Of a DNA stretch of 64,000 bases, positions 1-9,070 are shown in pieces; position 1 is the first letter of the stretch; each line of letters begins with the position of its first letter. The stretch comes from Microbacterium ureisolvens (GTDB lineage Bacteria; Actinomycetota; Actinomycetes; Actinomycetales; Microbacteriaceae), in contig NZ_JAEUAX010000003.1 in assembly GCF_019511645.1 (NCBI RefSeq), forward strand, positions 310,001 to 374,000, in the 5' to 3' direction. Under the pieces are notes generated by a model. That model searched no databases and had not been told where the DNA came from. It was given only the letters and a program-made list of their open reading frames with translations. The translations under genes were made by a program, and so were the position numbers.

Positions 1-623
1 ATGACGATCTCGGCGATGACGAGGTTGATCACCCAGCCCGCCGTCATCAGCAGCGTGTGCGTCAGGGGCGCGGGCGTGCCGGCCAGCGCCGTGTAGGGCA
101 GGAACACGAGCACCTGCGTGCCGGCGCCCATGCCGATCGCATACGCGCGGGTCATCCACGCGCTGTGCGTGCGCACGTCGCCGCGCCGGATCGCGACGAA
201 GGCGACGACGATGGCCGCGGCCATGCCCGTGCCCAGCACGATGCGCACGGCCGACAGTCCCGGCCCGGTCACGGATGCCGGCATGGCGTAGAACAGCGTC
301 ATCCACAGCGCCGACAGCGCCGACACCAGGCCCGCGGGCGCGACGATGCGCCCTGCGAGGCGATGCCAGCGGCGACGCCGCAGCGACGGTGCGAACTGCA
401 GCGCGCCGAGCACCAGGAAGACGCTGGAGCCGACGATGTGCGCGACGACCGGGACCGGCGAGTCGAAGAAGCGCGCGTTCTCGGCGGTCACCGCGGCGCC
501 CGTGGTCAGTTGCGTGAGCCGGGCGGAGCCGGCGACGATCGGCACGAGACTCAGCGCGATGAGGCCGGCCGGCACGAGCCACTCGGGGCGGCCGGCTCGG
601 GGACGAGTGGCGAGGGTTGTCAT
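1..623 (-). CDS. DUF2306-family membrane protein, 3' end cut by window
   Basis: About 207 residues are visible; the protein runs off the left edge. It begins MTTLATRPRAG and alternates short basic loops with hydrophobic segments (about residues 15-32, 58-78, 92-113, 120-142, 158-178 and 185 onward). A HIVGSSVFLVLGALQF stretch and the basic loop WHRLAGRI look like the conserved H...RH.LG pattern of the DUF2306 family, whose function is unknown. GAACAT lies six bases before the ATG, so the gene may be leaderless. Family call by eye only. Confidence 0.6.
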   Translation of the reverse strand, partial: MTTLATRPRAGRPEWLVPAGLIALSLVPIVAGSARLTQLTTGAAVTAENARFFDSPVPVVAHIVGSSVFLVLGALQFAPSLRRRRWHRLAGRIVAPAGLVSALSALWMTLFYAMPASVTGPGLSAVRIVLGTGMAAAIVVAFVAIRRGDVRTHSAWMTRAYAIGMGAGTQVLVFLPYTALAGTPAPLTHTLLMTAGWVINLVIAEIV

Positions 624-708
624 GCCGCCATGTTCGCGGGCGCGCATGCCGCGCCGCTTCGGCCGCCCGGCCCGAAACGCCTCGTCCGATCGGCCGAGGC
701 CGTGCGGT

Positions 709-1098
709 TCACCCCTCGCGGAGGCACCCGCCGTCGGCGTTCACGCCGCCGAGGTCGATCGACACGGTGCCCGAGGCGCCGACCGATCCGTACACGCACC
801 CGCCCGGGACCTCAGCGCCGAAGAGCAGACTGTCGCCGACGACGCGCGTCTCGACCTCTGCCGCACCGGCCTTCTCGAGGGCGTCGCGCACCGCGTCCTC
901 GGTGATGCCACCCGCCGCCTGCAGCGCCTGCAGCCCGGTCGTCGCCGCGGCCACGAGGGCTTCGTTCGCGACCTGGTGCGCCTGGTCCATCAGCTCCTTG
1001 CCCGGGGCGTCGATGTCGACGCCCGCCGAGCATCCCGCCATCACGCCGCCGGCGAGCAGGAGGGCGACGGAGAGGACGGATGCTGCCGCCCGGCGCAT
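709..1098 (-). CDS. small secreted lipoprotein of unknown function
   Basis: 129 residues. The N-terminus is a lipoprotein signal: two arginines, a hydrophobic run, and lipobox MAGC with the lipidated Cys at residue 23. The mature part is short, with an Ala-rich helix (about residues 40-75) and a Gly/Val-rich end containing two further Cys (CVYGS, GGC) that could form a disulfide. It starts three bases after the purD stop on the same strand, so it is probably co-transcribed with purD. I do not recognise a family. Confidence 0.7.
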   Translation of the reverse strand: MRRAAASVLSVALLLAGGVMAGCSAGVDIDAPGKELMDQAHQVANEALVAAATTGLQALQAAGGITEDAVRDALEKAGAAEVETRVVGDSLLFGAEVPGGCVYGSVGASGTVSIDLGGVNADGGCLREG

Positions 1099-1101
1099 GC
1101 G

Positions 1102-2376
1102 TCAGAGCCCTTCGGCGACGCGCGCGGCGATGTCGGTGCGGTGCTGGCCGCCCTCGAGGCCGATGGCACCGAGCGCGCGGTAGGCGCGGTCGCGGGCCTC
1201 GACGAACGTGGTGCCGACGCCGACGACGTTGAGCACGCGGCCGCCGGTCGCGACGAGACCACCGTCGGTCTCGGCGGTGGCGGCGTGGGCCAGGTGGACT
1301 CCCTCGACGGCCTCGGCCTCGCGGAGGTCGGTCAGCGCGCGACCGGTCACGGGCGACGCCGGGTAGCCCTCGCTCGCGAGCACGACGGTCACGGCGACGT
1401 CGTTGGCGAAGGCCGGCAGGGGGAGGTCCTCGAGATGACCCGATGCCGCCGCCAGCAGCAGCTCCGACAGCGGGTCGACGAGCCGCGGCAGCACGACCTG
1501 GGTCTCGGGATCGCCGAATCGCGCGTTGAACTCGATGACCTTCACGCCGTCGTCGGTCAGGATGAGGCCGGCGTAGAGGAGTCCGATGAACGGCGTGCCC
1601 TCAGCATCCAATTGACGGATGACGGGCTCGGCGATGTCGCGCGTGACGAGCTCCACGAACTCGCGCTCGCTGCCGAACCTGCCGTCGAGCCAGGGGAGCG
1701 GGGAGTACGCGCCCATGCCTCCGGTATTGGGGCCCTCGTCGCCGTCGAGGAGGCGCTTGTAGTCCTGGGCGGGGCTGAGAGGCAGCACGTGGTCGCCGTC
1801 GCTGAGGAAGAACAGCGACACCTCGGGGCCCGAGAGGAACTCCTCGACGAGCACGGAGCCCGAGGGCAGGTACTCGTCGGCGTGTGCGAGGGCGGCGTCG
1901 CGGTCGGGGGTGACGATGACCCCCTTGCCGGCGGCGAGCCCGTCGGCCTTGACGACGTGCGGGGCGCCCAGCTCGTCGAGCGCGGCCTCGACCTCGGCGC
2001 GCGAGTGCGCACGCACCGCACGGCCGGTCGGCACGCCGGCGGCCTCCATGATCCGCTTGGCGAACGTCTTCGAGCCCTCGAGCTGCGCCGCGTCTTTGCT
2101 GGGCCCGAACGCCGGGATGCCGCGCTGGCGCACCGCATCGGCGACTCCCGCGACCAGCGGGGCTTCCGGGCCGATCACCACGAGGGCGATGTCGTGGTCG
2201 ATCGCGAACTGGCTGACCGCCACGGGATCGTTCTGGTCGAGGGCGACGAGCTGCGCGTCCTGCCCGATGCCCGCGTTGCCGGGGGCCGCGAAGATCTCGT
2301 GCTCGGCCTCCTCCGACCGCAGCGCCAGGATGATGGCGTGCTCCCGCGCGCCCGAGCCGAGAACCAGGATCTTCAC
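1102..2376 (-). CDS. purD: phosphoribosylamine--glycine ligase
   Basis: GAR synthetase, the second step of de novo purine synthesis: joins glycine to 5-phosphoribosylamine using ATP. 424 residues, the normal family length. It opens with the typical VKILVLGSGAREHAI, followed by IGPEAPLVAGVADAV and the ATP-grasp core (VVKADGLAAGKGVIV, GGMGAYSPLPW, EFNARFGDPETQVVLPRL). The GTG at 2376 is chosen because the family N-terminus starts there; TAGGCT lies seven bases upstream with no Shine-Dalgarno, as in leaderless genes. Longer upstream in-frame starts would add about 76 residues with no family match. purM and purF lie nearby on the other strand. Confidence 0.96.
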   Translation of the reverse strand: MKILVLGSGAREHAIILALRSEEAEHEIFAAPGNAGIGQDAQLVALDQNDPVAVSQFAIDHDIALVVIGPEAPLVAGVADAVRQRGIPAFGPSKDAAQLEGSKTFAKRIMEAAGVPTGRAVRAHSRAEVEAALDELGAPHVVKADGLAAGKGVIVTPDRDAALAHADEYLPSGSVLVEEFLSGPEVSLFFLSDGDHVLPLSPAQDYKRLLDGDEGPNTGGMGAYSPLPWLDGRFGSEREFVELVTRDIAEPVIRQLDAEGTPFIGLLYAGLILTDDGVKVIEFNARFGDPETQVVLPRLVDPLSELLLAAASGHLEDLPLPAFANDVAVTVVLASEGYPASPVTGRALTDLREAEAVEGVHLAHAATAETDGGLVATGGRVLNVVGVGTTFVEARDRAYRALGAIGLEGGQHRTDIAARVAEGL

Positions 2377-2435
2377 GGCGTCCAGCCTACCGGCGGCCCT
2401 TCTCTGCGTTTCGGGGTGGCCAGCGTCGTTCCTGC

Positions 2436-2510
2436 GTTCGCAATTCAGGATCGTTGCGGCCTGACGTGCGCAGGAGGGGGTTCGCGCCGCATCCATCCTG
2501 AGTTGCGAAC
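2436..2510. repeat. palindromic repeat, type B, copy 1
   Basis: Two 16-base arms, GTTCGCAATTCAGGAT (2436-2451) and ATCCTGAGTTGCGAAC (2495-2510), are inverted with one mismatch around a 43-base loop. A second copy with the same arms and the same GCATCC just before the right arm lies at 61801-61876. This copy sits between the divergent starts of purD and the gene at 2535, upstream of both -10 elements. A REP- or MITE-like mobile hairpin is the simplest reading. Confidence 0.75.
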
Positions 2511-2534
2511 CGGGCGGCGGCGTAACCTGGCACG

Positions 2535-2903
2535 GTGGCCCGCAAGATCTCGACCGACGACGGCCGCACAGCGCTGAGCGCGGTCGCGGCGGCGGTGGCA
2601 GCATCCGCTCCGCCTGCCCGCACCGACAACGCGACGGCCGTGCGCTACCTGCTGCAGCTGCTGGCCGAGAAGGCGCCGGGCAACTCGGTCGAGGTGCGGG
2701 TGCCGCCGTTCGGAGCGGTGCAGGTGGTCGAGGGCCCGCGCCACACCCGCGGCACGCCGCCGAACGTCGTCGAGACCGACCCTGCGACCTGGATCGCCCT
2801 CGCCACCGGCGCAGAGCGGTGGGCGGATGCTGCCGCCGCGGGTCGCATCAGCGCCTCGGGCACGCGTGCCGACATCTCGGACCTCCTGCCGCTGCGCCCC
2901 TGA
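2535..2903 (+). CDS. sterol-carrier-family (SCP2-like) protein
   Basis: 122 residues, about the size of a single SCP2-like or mycothiol-type carrier domain. The core reads VRYLLQLLAEKAPGNSVEVRVPPFGAVQVVEGPRH..., and ends in a helical segment WIALATGAERWADAAAAGRISASG typical of the actinobacterial 'sterol carrier family protein' found next to purine genes. No signal or membrane segment. GTG start; TAACCT at 2523-2528 ends six bases before it and there is no Shine-Dalgarno, so translation is probably leaderless. The biological ligand is unknown. Confidence 0.8.
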   Translation: MARKISTDDGRTALSAVAAAVAASAPPARTDNATAVRYLLQLLAEKAPGNSVEVRVPPFGAVQVVEGPRHTRGTPPNVVETDPATWIALATGAERWADAAAAGRISASGTRADISDLLPLRP

Positions 2904-3000
2904 CACCCGCGGAACCCCCCGGGGCCGTCCCGCCCTCGGCTTGTGGGCGGGCCGCCTTTCTCATGGCGCGATCCCGCCCACCGGGTGGGACAATGGGTGC

Positions 3001-3354
3001 ATGCCCGAGCACAGCCAGGACCGTATCGAGACCGTGCGCGTGCGACGGGCACCGAAGATCTCGGTGTTCCTCATCCTCGGCGCACTGGTCGGCGTCTTCG
3101 TGGCGATGATCCTCACGTTCGCGTTCAACGGCACGGCCGAGGTGAGTCCCAACACGGGCGTCATGTACTCGCAGGGTCAGGTGTTCGGATTCCTCGCGCT
3201 CATCTGTGCGCCCATCGGCCTCGCCCTCGGCGGCATCCTCGCGCTGATCCTCGACCGCCGGTCACGGCGCCGTTCGCACCAGGTCGCCGTCGACCACGAG
3301 CAGGTGCACGTCGACCCCGAGCCCGGCACCAACGGCCACGGCCCGGCCCACTGA
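3001..3354 (+). CDS. small two-pass membrane protein, unknown function
   Basis: 117 residues. Two membrane segments (about 19-42, ISVFLILGALVGVFVAMIL; and 62-85, FGFLALICAPIGLALGGIL) flank a short loop, followed by an Arg-rich stretch and a His/Pro-rich hydrophilic tail likely in the cytoplasm. GACAAT at 2989-2994 ends six bases before the ATG, so the message is probably leaderless. Small proteins of this kind commonly lie between purine genes in Microbacteriaceae; function unknown. Confidence 0.75.
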   Translation: MPEHSQDRIETVRVRRAPKISVFLILGALVGVFVAMILTFAFNGTAEVSPNTGVMYSQGQVFGFLALICAPIGLALGGILALILDRRSRRRSHQVAVDHEQVHVDPEPGTNGHGPAH

Positions 3355-3378
3355 CCCCGGGCCACTGAACCCGGGCCG

Positions 3379-3990
3379 TTACGCCAGCTCGGCGATGATC
3401 GGGTGGATCGCGGCGTCGAAGGCCGCGACATCTCCCCGCAGCCCGTCCGTGACGGCGATCGTGAGCGAGCCGATCCACCACACGCCGCGCTGATTCAGCG
3501 GCAGCACCTGCACGTTGAGCTCGAACGAGTGCGCGCGCCGGCCCACCTGTCGCTCGTGCTCGGCGATCGCCCCGGCGTAGGCGCGGTACGCCGTGCCGGT
3601 GCTGTGCGACGCCTCCTTGCGATACCGCGCGTTGGCGGACTGCGCGAAGGCCAGCGCCTCGGCCGCGTGCGGCTCGAAGGCCGCGCGCAGCTGGTCGCAG
3701 CCCTCGACGGGCAGGGCCAGCGCGGTGTCGAACCCGTCGACGAGATCGAGGGGGACCGGCGACGGATGCGCCTGCGGTTCGACGGTCATCGCCCAGAACT
3801 CGCGCCACTGGCGTTCGAGCAGCGCCTGCGCCTCTTCGGACCGATCGTTCGCGCGGGGAGGGATGCCGCGCAGGTGCGGCAGCTCCTCCGGAGAGCGGAT
3901 GCCGAGCACCTGCCGCAGGTACAGGGCGAGAAGAACCGGCTGACCGGCGTCTTCGCGGATCAGCCACTCCGGAGCACCGGCGCCGCCCAT
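3379..3990 (-). CDS. conserved protein of unknown function
   Basis: 203 residues, no membrane segment or signal. It starts MGGAGAPEWLIREDAGQPVLLALYL and ends in a two-strand region (SFELNVQVLPLNQRGVWWIGSLTIAVTDGLR). The ATG at 3990 is preferred to a longer in-frame start at 4113 because TACAAT, a near-consensus -10, ends six bases upstream of it and the extra N-terminal residues are low-complexity. Divergent from purM, the two promoters lying within about 100 bases. I do not recognise the family. Confidence 0.75.
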   Translation of the reverse strand: MGGAGAPEWLIREDAGQPVLLALYLRQVLGIRSPEELPHLRGIPPRANDRSEEAQALLERQWREFWAMTVEPQAHPSPVPLDLVDGFDTALALPVEGCDQLRAAFEPHAAEALAFAQSANARYRKEASHSTGTAYRAYAGAIAEHERQVGRRAHSFELNVQVLPLNQRGVWWIGSLTIAVTDGLRGDVAAFDAAIHPIIAELA

Positions 3991-4103
3991 GCCGCCATTG
4001 TAGATCCGCGGGGCAGAAGTGGTCCTCGGCTGGGAGCGGGGGGAGGCGTAACAGGGTCGGCGCCCGGCATCCGTCCAGGTGGGGCGCCGGTAGGCTGGTA
4101 GCC

Positions 4104-5255
4104 GTGGCCTCATCCGAACGCGATGCCCCCTCCCGCCCCGAACAGCCCGTGAACCCGTACCAGGCTGCCGGCGTCGACACCGCCGCAGGCGACCTCGCCG
4201 TCGAGCTGATGAAGTCGGCGGTGCGGCGCACCCACGGCCCCGAGGTGCTCGGGGGCGTCGGCGGCTTCGCCGGGCTCTTCGACGCGACGGCGTTCAAGGC
4301 CTACGACAAGCCGCTGCTGGCGACCAGCACCGACGGCGTCGGCACGAAGGTCGCCATCGCGCAGGCCATCGACAAGCACGACACGATCGGTCAGGACCTC
4401 GTCGGCATGGTCGTCGACGACATCGTCGTGGTCGGCGCGAAGCCGCTGTTCATGACCGACTACATCGCGTGCGGCAAGGTGTTCCCCGAGCGCATCGCCG
4501 ACATCGTGCGCGGCATCGCCGACGGCTGCTCGGCCACCGGCACCGCACTCGTCGGCGGCGAGACCGCCGAGCACCCCGGCCTTTTGGGCGTCAGCGACTA
4601 CGACGTCGCCGGTGCGGCGACCGGTGTCGTCGAGGCCGACCGCGTGCTGGGCGCCGAGCGGGTGCGCGAGGGCGACGTCGTCCTGGCGCTCGCGAGCTCG
4701 GGCCTGCACTCCAACGGGTACTCGCTGGTGCGTCACATCGTGGCCGGCTCCGGCATCCACTACGGCGACAACGCCGCCGACTTCGGCACGACGTGGGGCG
4801 AGGCCCTGCTCGAGCCGACGCGCCTCTACACGCTGCCGCTGCTGCGCCTCATCACCGAGACCGGCGACGCGGTGCACTCGCTCAGCCACGTCACCGGCGG
4901 CGGCATCGCCGCCAACCTCGCGCGCGTGCTCCCCCGCGGCACGTGGGTCGAGGTCGACCGCTCGACGTGGTCGCCGTCCGCGGTGTTCCGGGTCCTGGCC
5001 GACCTCGGAGGCCTCGAGCTCGAGGCCACCGAGGGCACCTGGAACCTCGGCGTCGGGTTCCTCGCGGTCGTGTCGGCCGACAAGGCCGAGGCCGCAGCAT
5101 CCGCTCTCTCCCGTGAAGGCATCGCGACGTGGCAGGTGGGTGTCGTGCACACCGGCGACCGCCCCGCCGACGGCCACTGGGAGCAGGGCGCCAAGGGCGT
5201 CGACGGCGGCGCGGTGCGCCTCGTCGGCGCGTACGCAGACCACACGGCTCGCTGA
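4104..5255 (+). CDS. purM: phosphoribosylformylglycinamidine cyclo-ligase
   Basis: AIR synthetase, the fifth step of purine synthesis: closes the imidazole ring of FGAM using ATP. 383 residues, slightly longer than the E. coli protein because of a 16-residue N-terminal extension. Motifs: STDGVGTKVAIAQ (ATP site), VGMVVDDIVVVGAKPLFMTDYIA, ALVGGETAEHPG, SSGLHSNGYSLVR, HVTGGGIAANLARVLP. GTG start; TAGGCT ends seven bases upstream, so probably leaderless. purF follows after 40 bases on the same strand, so the pair is likely one transcript. Confidence 0.96.
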   Translation: MASSERDAPSRPEQPVNPYQAAGVDTAAGDLAVELMKSAVRRTHGPEVLGGVGGFAGLFDATAFKAYDKPLLATSTDGVGTKVAIAQAIDKHDTIGQDLVGMVVDDIVVVGAKPLFMTDYIACGKVFPERIADIVRGIADGCSATGTALVGGETAEHPGLLGVSDYDVAGAATGVVEADRVLGAERVREGDVVLALASSGLHSNGYSLVRHIVAGSGIHYGDNAADFGTTWGEALLEPTRLYTLPLLRLITETGDAVHSLSHVTGGGIAANLARVLPRGTWVEVDRSTWSPSAVFRVLADLGGLELEATEGTWNLGVGFLAVVSADKAEAAASALSREGIATWQVGVVHTGDRPADGHWEQGAKGVDGGAVRLVGAYADHTAR

Positions 5256-5295
5256 GCCACGCCAGAAGAACTCACAGCAGGAGCAGGCAACACCC

Positions 5296-6756
5296 ATGTG
5301 CGGAATCGTCGGAATGGTGGGCCGCGGGTCCGTCAACCAGGAGATCTACGACTCCCTCCTCCTCCTCCAGCATCGAGGTCAGGACTCCACCGGCATCTCG
5401 ACGGCCGAGCGCAACGGCGTCGTGCACATGCACAAGGTCAAGGGGCAGGTGCGCGAGTCGTTCCGCACGCGTGACATGCGCGCGCTCCTCGGCGAGATCG
5501 GCCTCGGCCACGTGCGCTACGCGACCAAGGGCACGGCCTCGAACGAGGAAGAGGCGCAGCCCTTCTACGTGAACGCCCCGTACGGCATCGTGCTGGTGCA
5601 CAACGGCAACCTCACCAACACGCGCGAGCTCACCGAGGAGCTCTTCCACAAGGACCGCCGCCACCTCAACACGTCGTCCGACACGGAGCTGCTCGTCAAC
5701 GTCCTCGCGAACGAGCTGCAGTCCTCCATCTCGGGTCTCGAGCTCGACCCGGCACAGGTGTTCCAGGCCGTGAGCCGCGTGCACGAGCGCGTCGAGGGCT
5801 CGTACGCGGCCATCGCGCTGATCGCGGGCTACGGGCTGCTCGCATTCCGCGACCCGTTCGGCATCCGTCCCCTCATCCTCGGCACGCGCAAGCACGACGA
5901 CGGCCACTACGAGTGGGTCGTCACGAGCGAGTCGCTGGTGCTCGAGAACGGCGAGTTCGAGGTCGTGCGCGACGTCGACCCGGGCGAGGCCGTCTTCATC
6001 GACCTCGAGGGCAACCTGCACACGCAGCAGTGCGCGACCGATCCGCAGCTCGTGCCGTGCTCGTTCGAGTACGTGTACCTCGCCCGCCCCGACTCGGTGA
6101 TGAACGGCATCTCGGTGTACGAGGCGCGGCTGCGCATGGGCGACCGGCTCGCCGACACCATCGCGAAGTACACGCCGCGCGAGGCGATCGACGTCGTCAT
6201 GCCGATCCCCGACTCGTCGCGCCCGGCCGCCATGCAGGTCGCACGCAAACTCGGCGTCGAGTACCGCGAGGGCTTCTACAAGAACCGCTACGTCGGCCGG
6301 ACGTTCATCATGCCCGGCCAGGCGGTCCGCAAGAAGAGCGTGCGCCAGAAGCTCAACGCGATGTCGACCGAGTTCAAGGGCAAGAACGTGCTCCTCATCG
6401 ACGACTCGATCGTGCGCGGCACGACGTCGAAGGAGATCATCCAGATGGCGCGGGATGCCGGTGCCAAGAGCGTCACGTTCGCCTCGGCCGCGCCGCCCGT
6501 GCGCTTCCCGCACGTGTACGGCATCAACATGCCCTCGCGGCACGAGCTGGTGGCCCACGGCCGCACGATCCCCGAGATCGCCGATGAGCTCGGCGCCGAC
6601 TTCGTCGTCTACCAGGAGGTCGAAGACCTCAAGGCGGCCATCCTCGAGGGCTCCGACGTCGAGGACCTCGACATGAGCTGCTTCGACGGCCGCTACATCA
6701 CCGGCACCGTCACCGACGAGTACCTGGCCTGGGTCGAGGGCTCGCAGGAGTCCTGA
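5296..6756 (+). CDS. purF: amidophosphoribosyltransferase
   Basis: First committed step of purine synthesis: makes phosphoribosylamine from PRPP and glutamine. 486 residues. MCGIVGMVG supplies the N-terminal nucleophile Cys exposed after Met removal; LLLLQHRGQDSTGI and GLGHVRYATKG belong to the glutaminase half. The phosphoribosyltransferase half has the PRPP loop VLLIDDSIVRGTTS and the CXXXXC-type end seen in this class (CFDGRYITG). AGGAG lies about 12 bases before the ATG. It follows purM by 40 bases. All three purine genes here belong to one pathway though purD is on the other strand. Confidence 0.97.
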   Translation: MCGIVGMVGRGSVNQEIYDSLLLLQHRGQDSTGISTAERNGVVHMHKVKGQVRESFRTRDMRALLGEIGLGHVRYATKGTASNEEEAQPFYVNAPYGIVLVHNGNLTNTRELTEELFHKDRRHLNTSSDTELLVNVLANELQSSISGLELDPAQVFQAVSRVHERVEGSYAAIALIAGYGLLAFRDPFGIRPLILGTRKHDDGHYEWVVTSESLVLENGEFEVVRDVDPGEAVFIDLEGNLHTQQCATDPQLVPCSFEYVYLARPDSVMNGISVYEARLRMGDRLADTIAKYTPREAIDVVMPIPDSSRPAAMQVARKLGVEYREGFYKNRYVGRTFIMPGQAVRKKSVRQKLNAMSTEFKGKNVLLIDDSIVRGTTSKEIIQMARDAGAKSVTFASAAPPVRFPHVYGINMPSRHELVAHGRTIPEIADELGADFVVYQEVEDLKAAILEGSDVEDLDMSCFDGRYITGTVTDEYLAWVEGSQES

Positions 6757-6832
6757 GCCCCGCCTGCTTCGGCATGCGCACGGGCGCGGCGCCGCGAGCC
6801 GAGGCATCCGTTCGCGCCCGTAGGGTGGATAG

Positions 6833-8071
6833 GTGAAGCCGTCTCCTGCCCGCCCGCTCTGGCAGGGGAGGACCCTCGCGCTCGTCGGCATCGTGCTGTT
6901 CGCGTTCTCGCTGCGCTCGGCCGTCGCCTCGCTGTCGCCCCTTTACGACCACATCGCGGCGGACTTCGCGGTCCCGCCGCCGGTGATCGGGCTCATCGGC
7001 ACGGCGCCGCCCGTGTGCTTCGCGATCTTCGGACTGCTGACGCCGGCGCTCGAGCGCCGATTCGGACTCGAGCGCCTCGCCGTCGCGGCGATGGCCGTGG
7101 TGACGCTCGGGCTCGTCGCGCGCAGCTTCGCGCCGAGCTGGGGATTGCTGCTGGCCGGCACCGCGCTGGTGTTCGCCGCCGTCGGCACCGGCAACATCCT
7201 TCTGCCGCCGCTGGTGAAGCGCTACTTCCCCGATCGCATCGGGCTGATGACAACGATCTTCTCCACCACGATGGCCGTGTCGACCTTCGTGCCGCCCCTC
7301 ATCGCGGTTCCGATGGCGGATGCTGCGGACTGGCACGTTTCGCTCGGCTTGTGGGCCGTCTTCGCCCTGGTGGCGATGATCCCGTGGATCGGCCTCGCGA
7401 TGCGCCACCGTGCCGCCCAGGCCGAGGAGGAGGACGACGGCTTCGACGAGCCGACGCCCCAGGCGCTGGGCCGCATGTGGCGGGTTCCGCTCGCGTGGGC
7501 GCTGCTCGTCTCGTTCGCGGTGTCGAGCACGATCGCCTACACGTCGTTCGCGTGGATGCCCAAGCTGCTCGTCGACATCTCGGGCGTCACGCCGGCCACG
7601 GCCGGCGCGCTGCTGTCGCTCTTCGGATTCATGGGCCTGCCGACATCCCTCGTGGTGCCACTGCTGGTCACCCGCTGGAACGCCACGCGACTGCTGTTCG
7701 GCGTCGCGGTCGCGTGCGGGTTCGCCGGCATCGCGGGCTTCCTCTTCGCGCCGACGGCGGCGCCGTGGCTGTGGGTGGTGCTGCTCGGGCTCGCGCCCCT
7801 GCTGTTCCCGATGATCCTCGTGCTGCTCGGCCTGCGTACGCGGACGCACGAGGGCTCGGTCGCTCTGAGCGGGTTCGCCCAGAGCGGCGGCTACGCGATC
7901 GCGGCGCTTTTCCCGTTCGGCATCGGCCTCCTGCACGAGGCGACGGACTCGTGGACGGGTCCGCTCATCGTGCTGGCGATCGTCGTCGCGGCAGCGATCC
8001 CCGCGGGCGTCGTGGCCGCCCGCCCTCACACCGTTGAAGACGACTGGGAGCGGCGCCACGGCACCTGGTGA
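6833..8071 (+). CDS. MFS transporter, CynX/NimT family
   Basis: 412 residues, twelve predicted membrane segments. FSLRSAVASLSPLYDHIAADF in the first helix and loop, IGLIGTAPPVCFAIFGLLTP, and RYFPDRIGLMTTIFSTTM are typical of the CynX/NimT branch (cyanate or 2-nitroimidazole type exporters), though substrate cannot be read from sequence. A hydrophilic acidic loop (EEEDDGFDEP) separates the two halves. GTG start with TAGGGT ending six bases upstream and no Shine-Dalgarno, so probably leaderless. Monocistronic: purF ends 76 bases upstream and the next gene is on the other strand. Confidence 0.88.
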   Translation: MKPSPARPLWQGRTLALVGIVLFAFSLRSAVASLSPLYDHIAADFAVPPPVIGLIGTAPPVCFAIFGLLTPALERRFGLERLAVAAMAVVTLGLVARSFAPSWGLLLAGTALVFAAVGTGNILLPPLVKRYFPDRIGLMTTIFSTTMAVSTFVPPLIAVPMADAADWHVSLGLWAVFALVAMIPWIGLAMRHRAAQAEEEDDGFDEPTPQALGRMWRVPLAWALLVSFAVSSTIAYTSFAWMPKLLVDISGVTPATAGALLSLFGFMGLPTSLVVPLLVTRWNATRLLFGVAVACGFAGIAGFLFAPTAAPWLWVVLLGLAPLLFPMILVLLGLRTRTHEGSVALSGFAQSGGYAIAALFPFGIGLLHEATDSWTGPLIVLAIVVAAAIPAGVVAARPHTVEDDWERRHGTW

Positions 8072-8158
8072 CGCCGCCGCGCCCGATGGGGCATCCGGGT
8101 CATCGAGGGTCGGCGAACACCGGTCAGGCCACCGAGACGGCGGCCGACACGCGAGGTG

Positions 8159-8356
8159 TCACGCCTGCGATGAAGAGAGCGGCGAGGTCTCGTCCTCGTC
8201 TTCGTCGCTGTACTGGTCGGCCCACTTGTCGACGTACTCGTCCTCGCTGTGGTGGCCGAGCTCGCGCTCGAGCGCGGAGTAGTTCACGTTGTAGGTGTCG
8301 TACTTCAGCTCGCGAGCAATCTTGGTGTGCTTCGCCTTCTGACGGCCACGCCCCAT
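8159..8356 (-). CDS. DUF3073 family small protein
   Basis: 65 residues: a very basic start MGRGRQKAKHTKIARELKY, then a Tyr/Asn linker and an acidic end (DEYVDKWADQYSDEDEDE). This basic-to-acidic layout and the MGRGR start are typical of DUF3073, a conserved small protein of actinobacteria whose role is unknown. AGGGGG ends about six bases before the ATG at 8356 and fixes the start; an upstream ATG lies within that Shine-Dalgarno. Confidence 0.88.
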   Translation of the reverse strand: MGRGRQKAKHTKIARELKYDTYNVNYSALERELGHHSEDEYVDKWADQYSDEDEDETSPLSSSQA

Positions 8357-8524
8357 GCGAGACCCCCTCATTTAGGATCGCGGGCTATTCTGCAGGCTCT
8401 CAGCCTCGCAAACCCGGGCATTCACGAATCCGGCTTCGAACCGGTAAGAGTAGCATTCAGGATAACACGGAGCCCCCGTACCCCGGCGGCTCCGACGCCA
8501 GCGGTGGAGGAGGAGTGCGGACAT

Positions 8525-9064
8525 ATGACCGACGAGGCATCCGAGCCGGAAGGCGATGCGGCGACCGATGAGAGCCTGCACGGGGCGGTGATCGCGGGCG
8601 TCATCCCCGACCAGTCGCCGCGGGTCCTGAAGGAGGCCGCGCGCTACGCGCAGCTGTTCCAGGCACCGCTCGTGGTCGTGCACGTCGACGTCACGCGCTT
8701 CGTCACCTACGAGGACCCGGACGGGTACGTCCACTCCGCACCCATCGACATCAACATCGCCGCCGGCGAAGGGGAGCTCGCGAAGGTGCAGGACGCCGCA
8801 GCATCCGTCCTCGGCGATTCCGGACCGGAATGGACCGTGCGCCAGCTCGTCGGCGACCCCGCGATGGCCATCAAGCACTTCGCCGACCAGATCGACGCTC
8901 GCCTCCTCGTCGTCGGCACCCGCAAGCGCGGCTTCGGGGAGTCGGTGCGCGAGTTCTTCACCGGCTCGGTGGGGGCCCGCCTCGCACACCGGCAGCACCG
9001 ACCGATCCTGATCGTGCCGCTCGGCGAGCCGGTTCCCGACGACGAGGAGATCTGGCCCGCCTGA
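8525..9064 (+). CDS. universal stress protein, UspA family
   Basis: 179 residues with a single UspA domain: strand GAVIAGVIPDQSPRVLKEAARYAQLFQAPLVVVHV at the N-terminus and the nucleotide-binding end VVGTRKRG ... FTGSVGARLAHRQHRPILIVP, which keeps the G-x2-G-x9-G(S) spacing of ATP-binding Usp proteins, allowing for a small change in the first Gly pair. Cytoplasmic. GGAGGAGGAG lies just upstream of the ATG. It is divergent from the DUF3073 gene and is closed by a strong hairpin. Confidence 0.9.
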   Translation: MTDEASEPEGDAATDESLHGAVIAGVIPDQSPRVLKEAARYAQLFQAPLVVVHVDVTRFVTYEDPDGYVHSAPIDINIAAGEGELAKVQDAAASVLGDSGPEWTVRQLVGDPAMAIKHFADQIDARLLVVGTRKRGFGESVREFFTGSVGARLAHRQHRPILIVPLGEPVPDDEEIWPA

Positions 9065-9070
9065 CCGAGG

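Noticed and set aside
346..2577. 743-codon plus-strand reading frame over purD and the lipoprotein
   Set aside because: It is the antisense of purD: Arg/Gly/His-rich, no motifs. High GC keeps such frames open.
5272..6891. 539-codon minus-strand frame over purF
   Set aside because: Shadow with Asp/Val/His repeats and no domain; purF is certain on the other strand.
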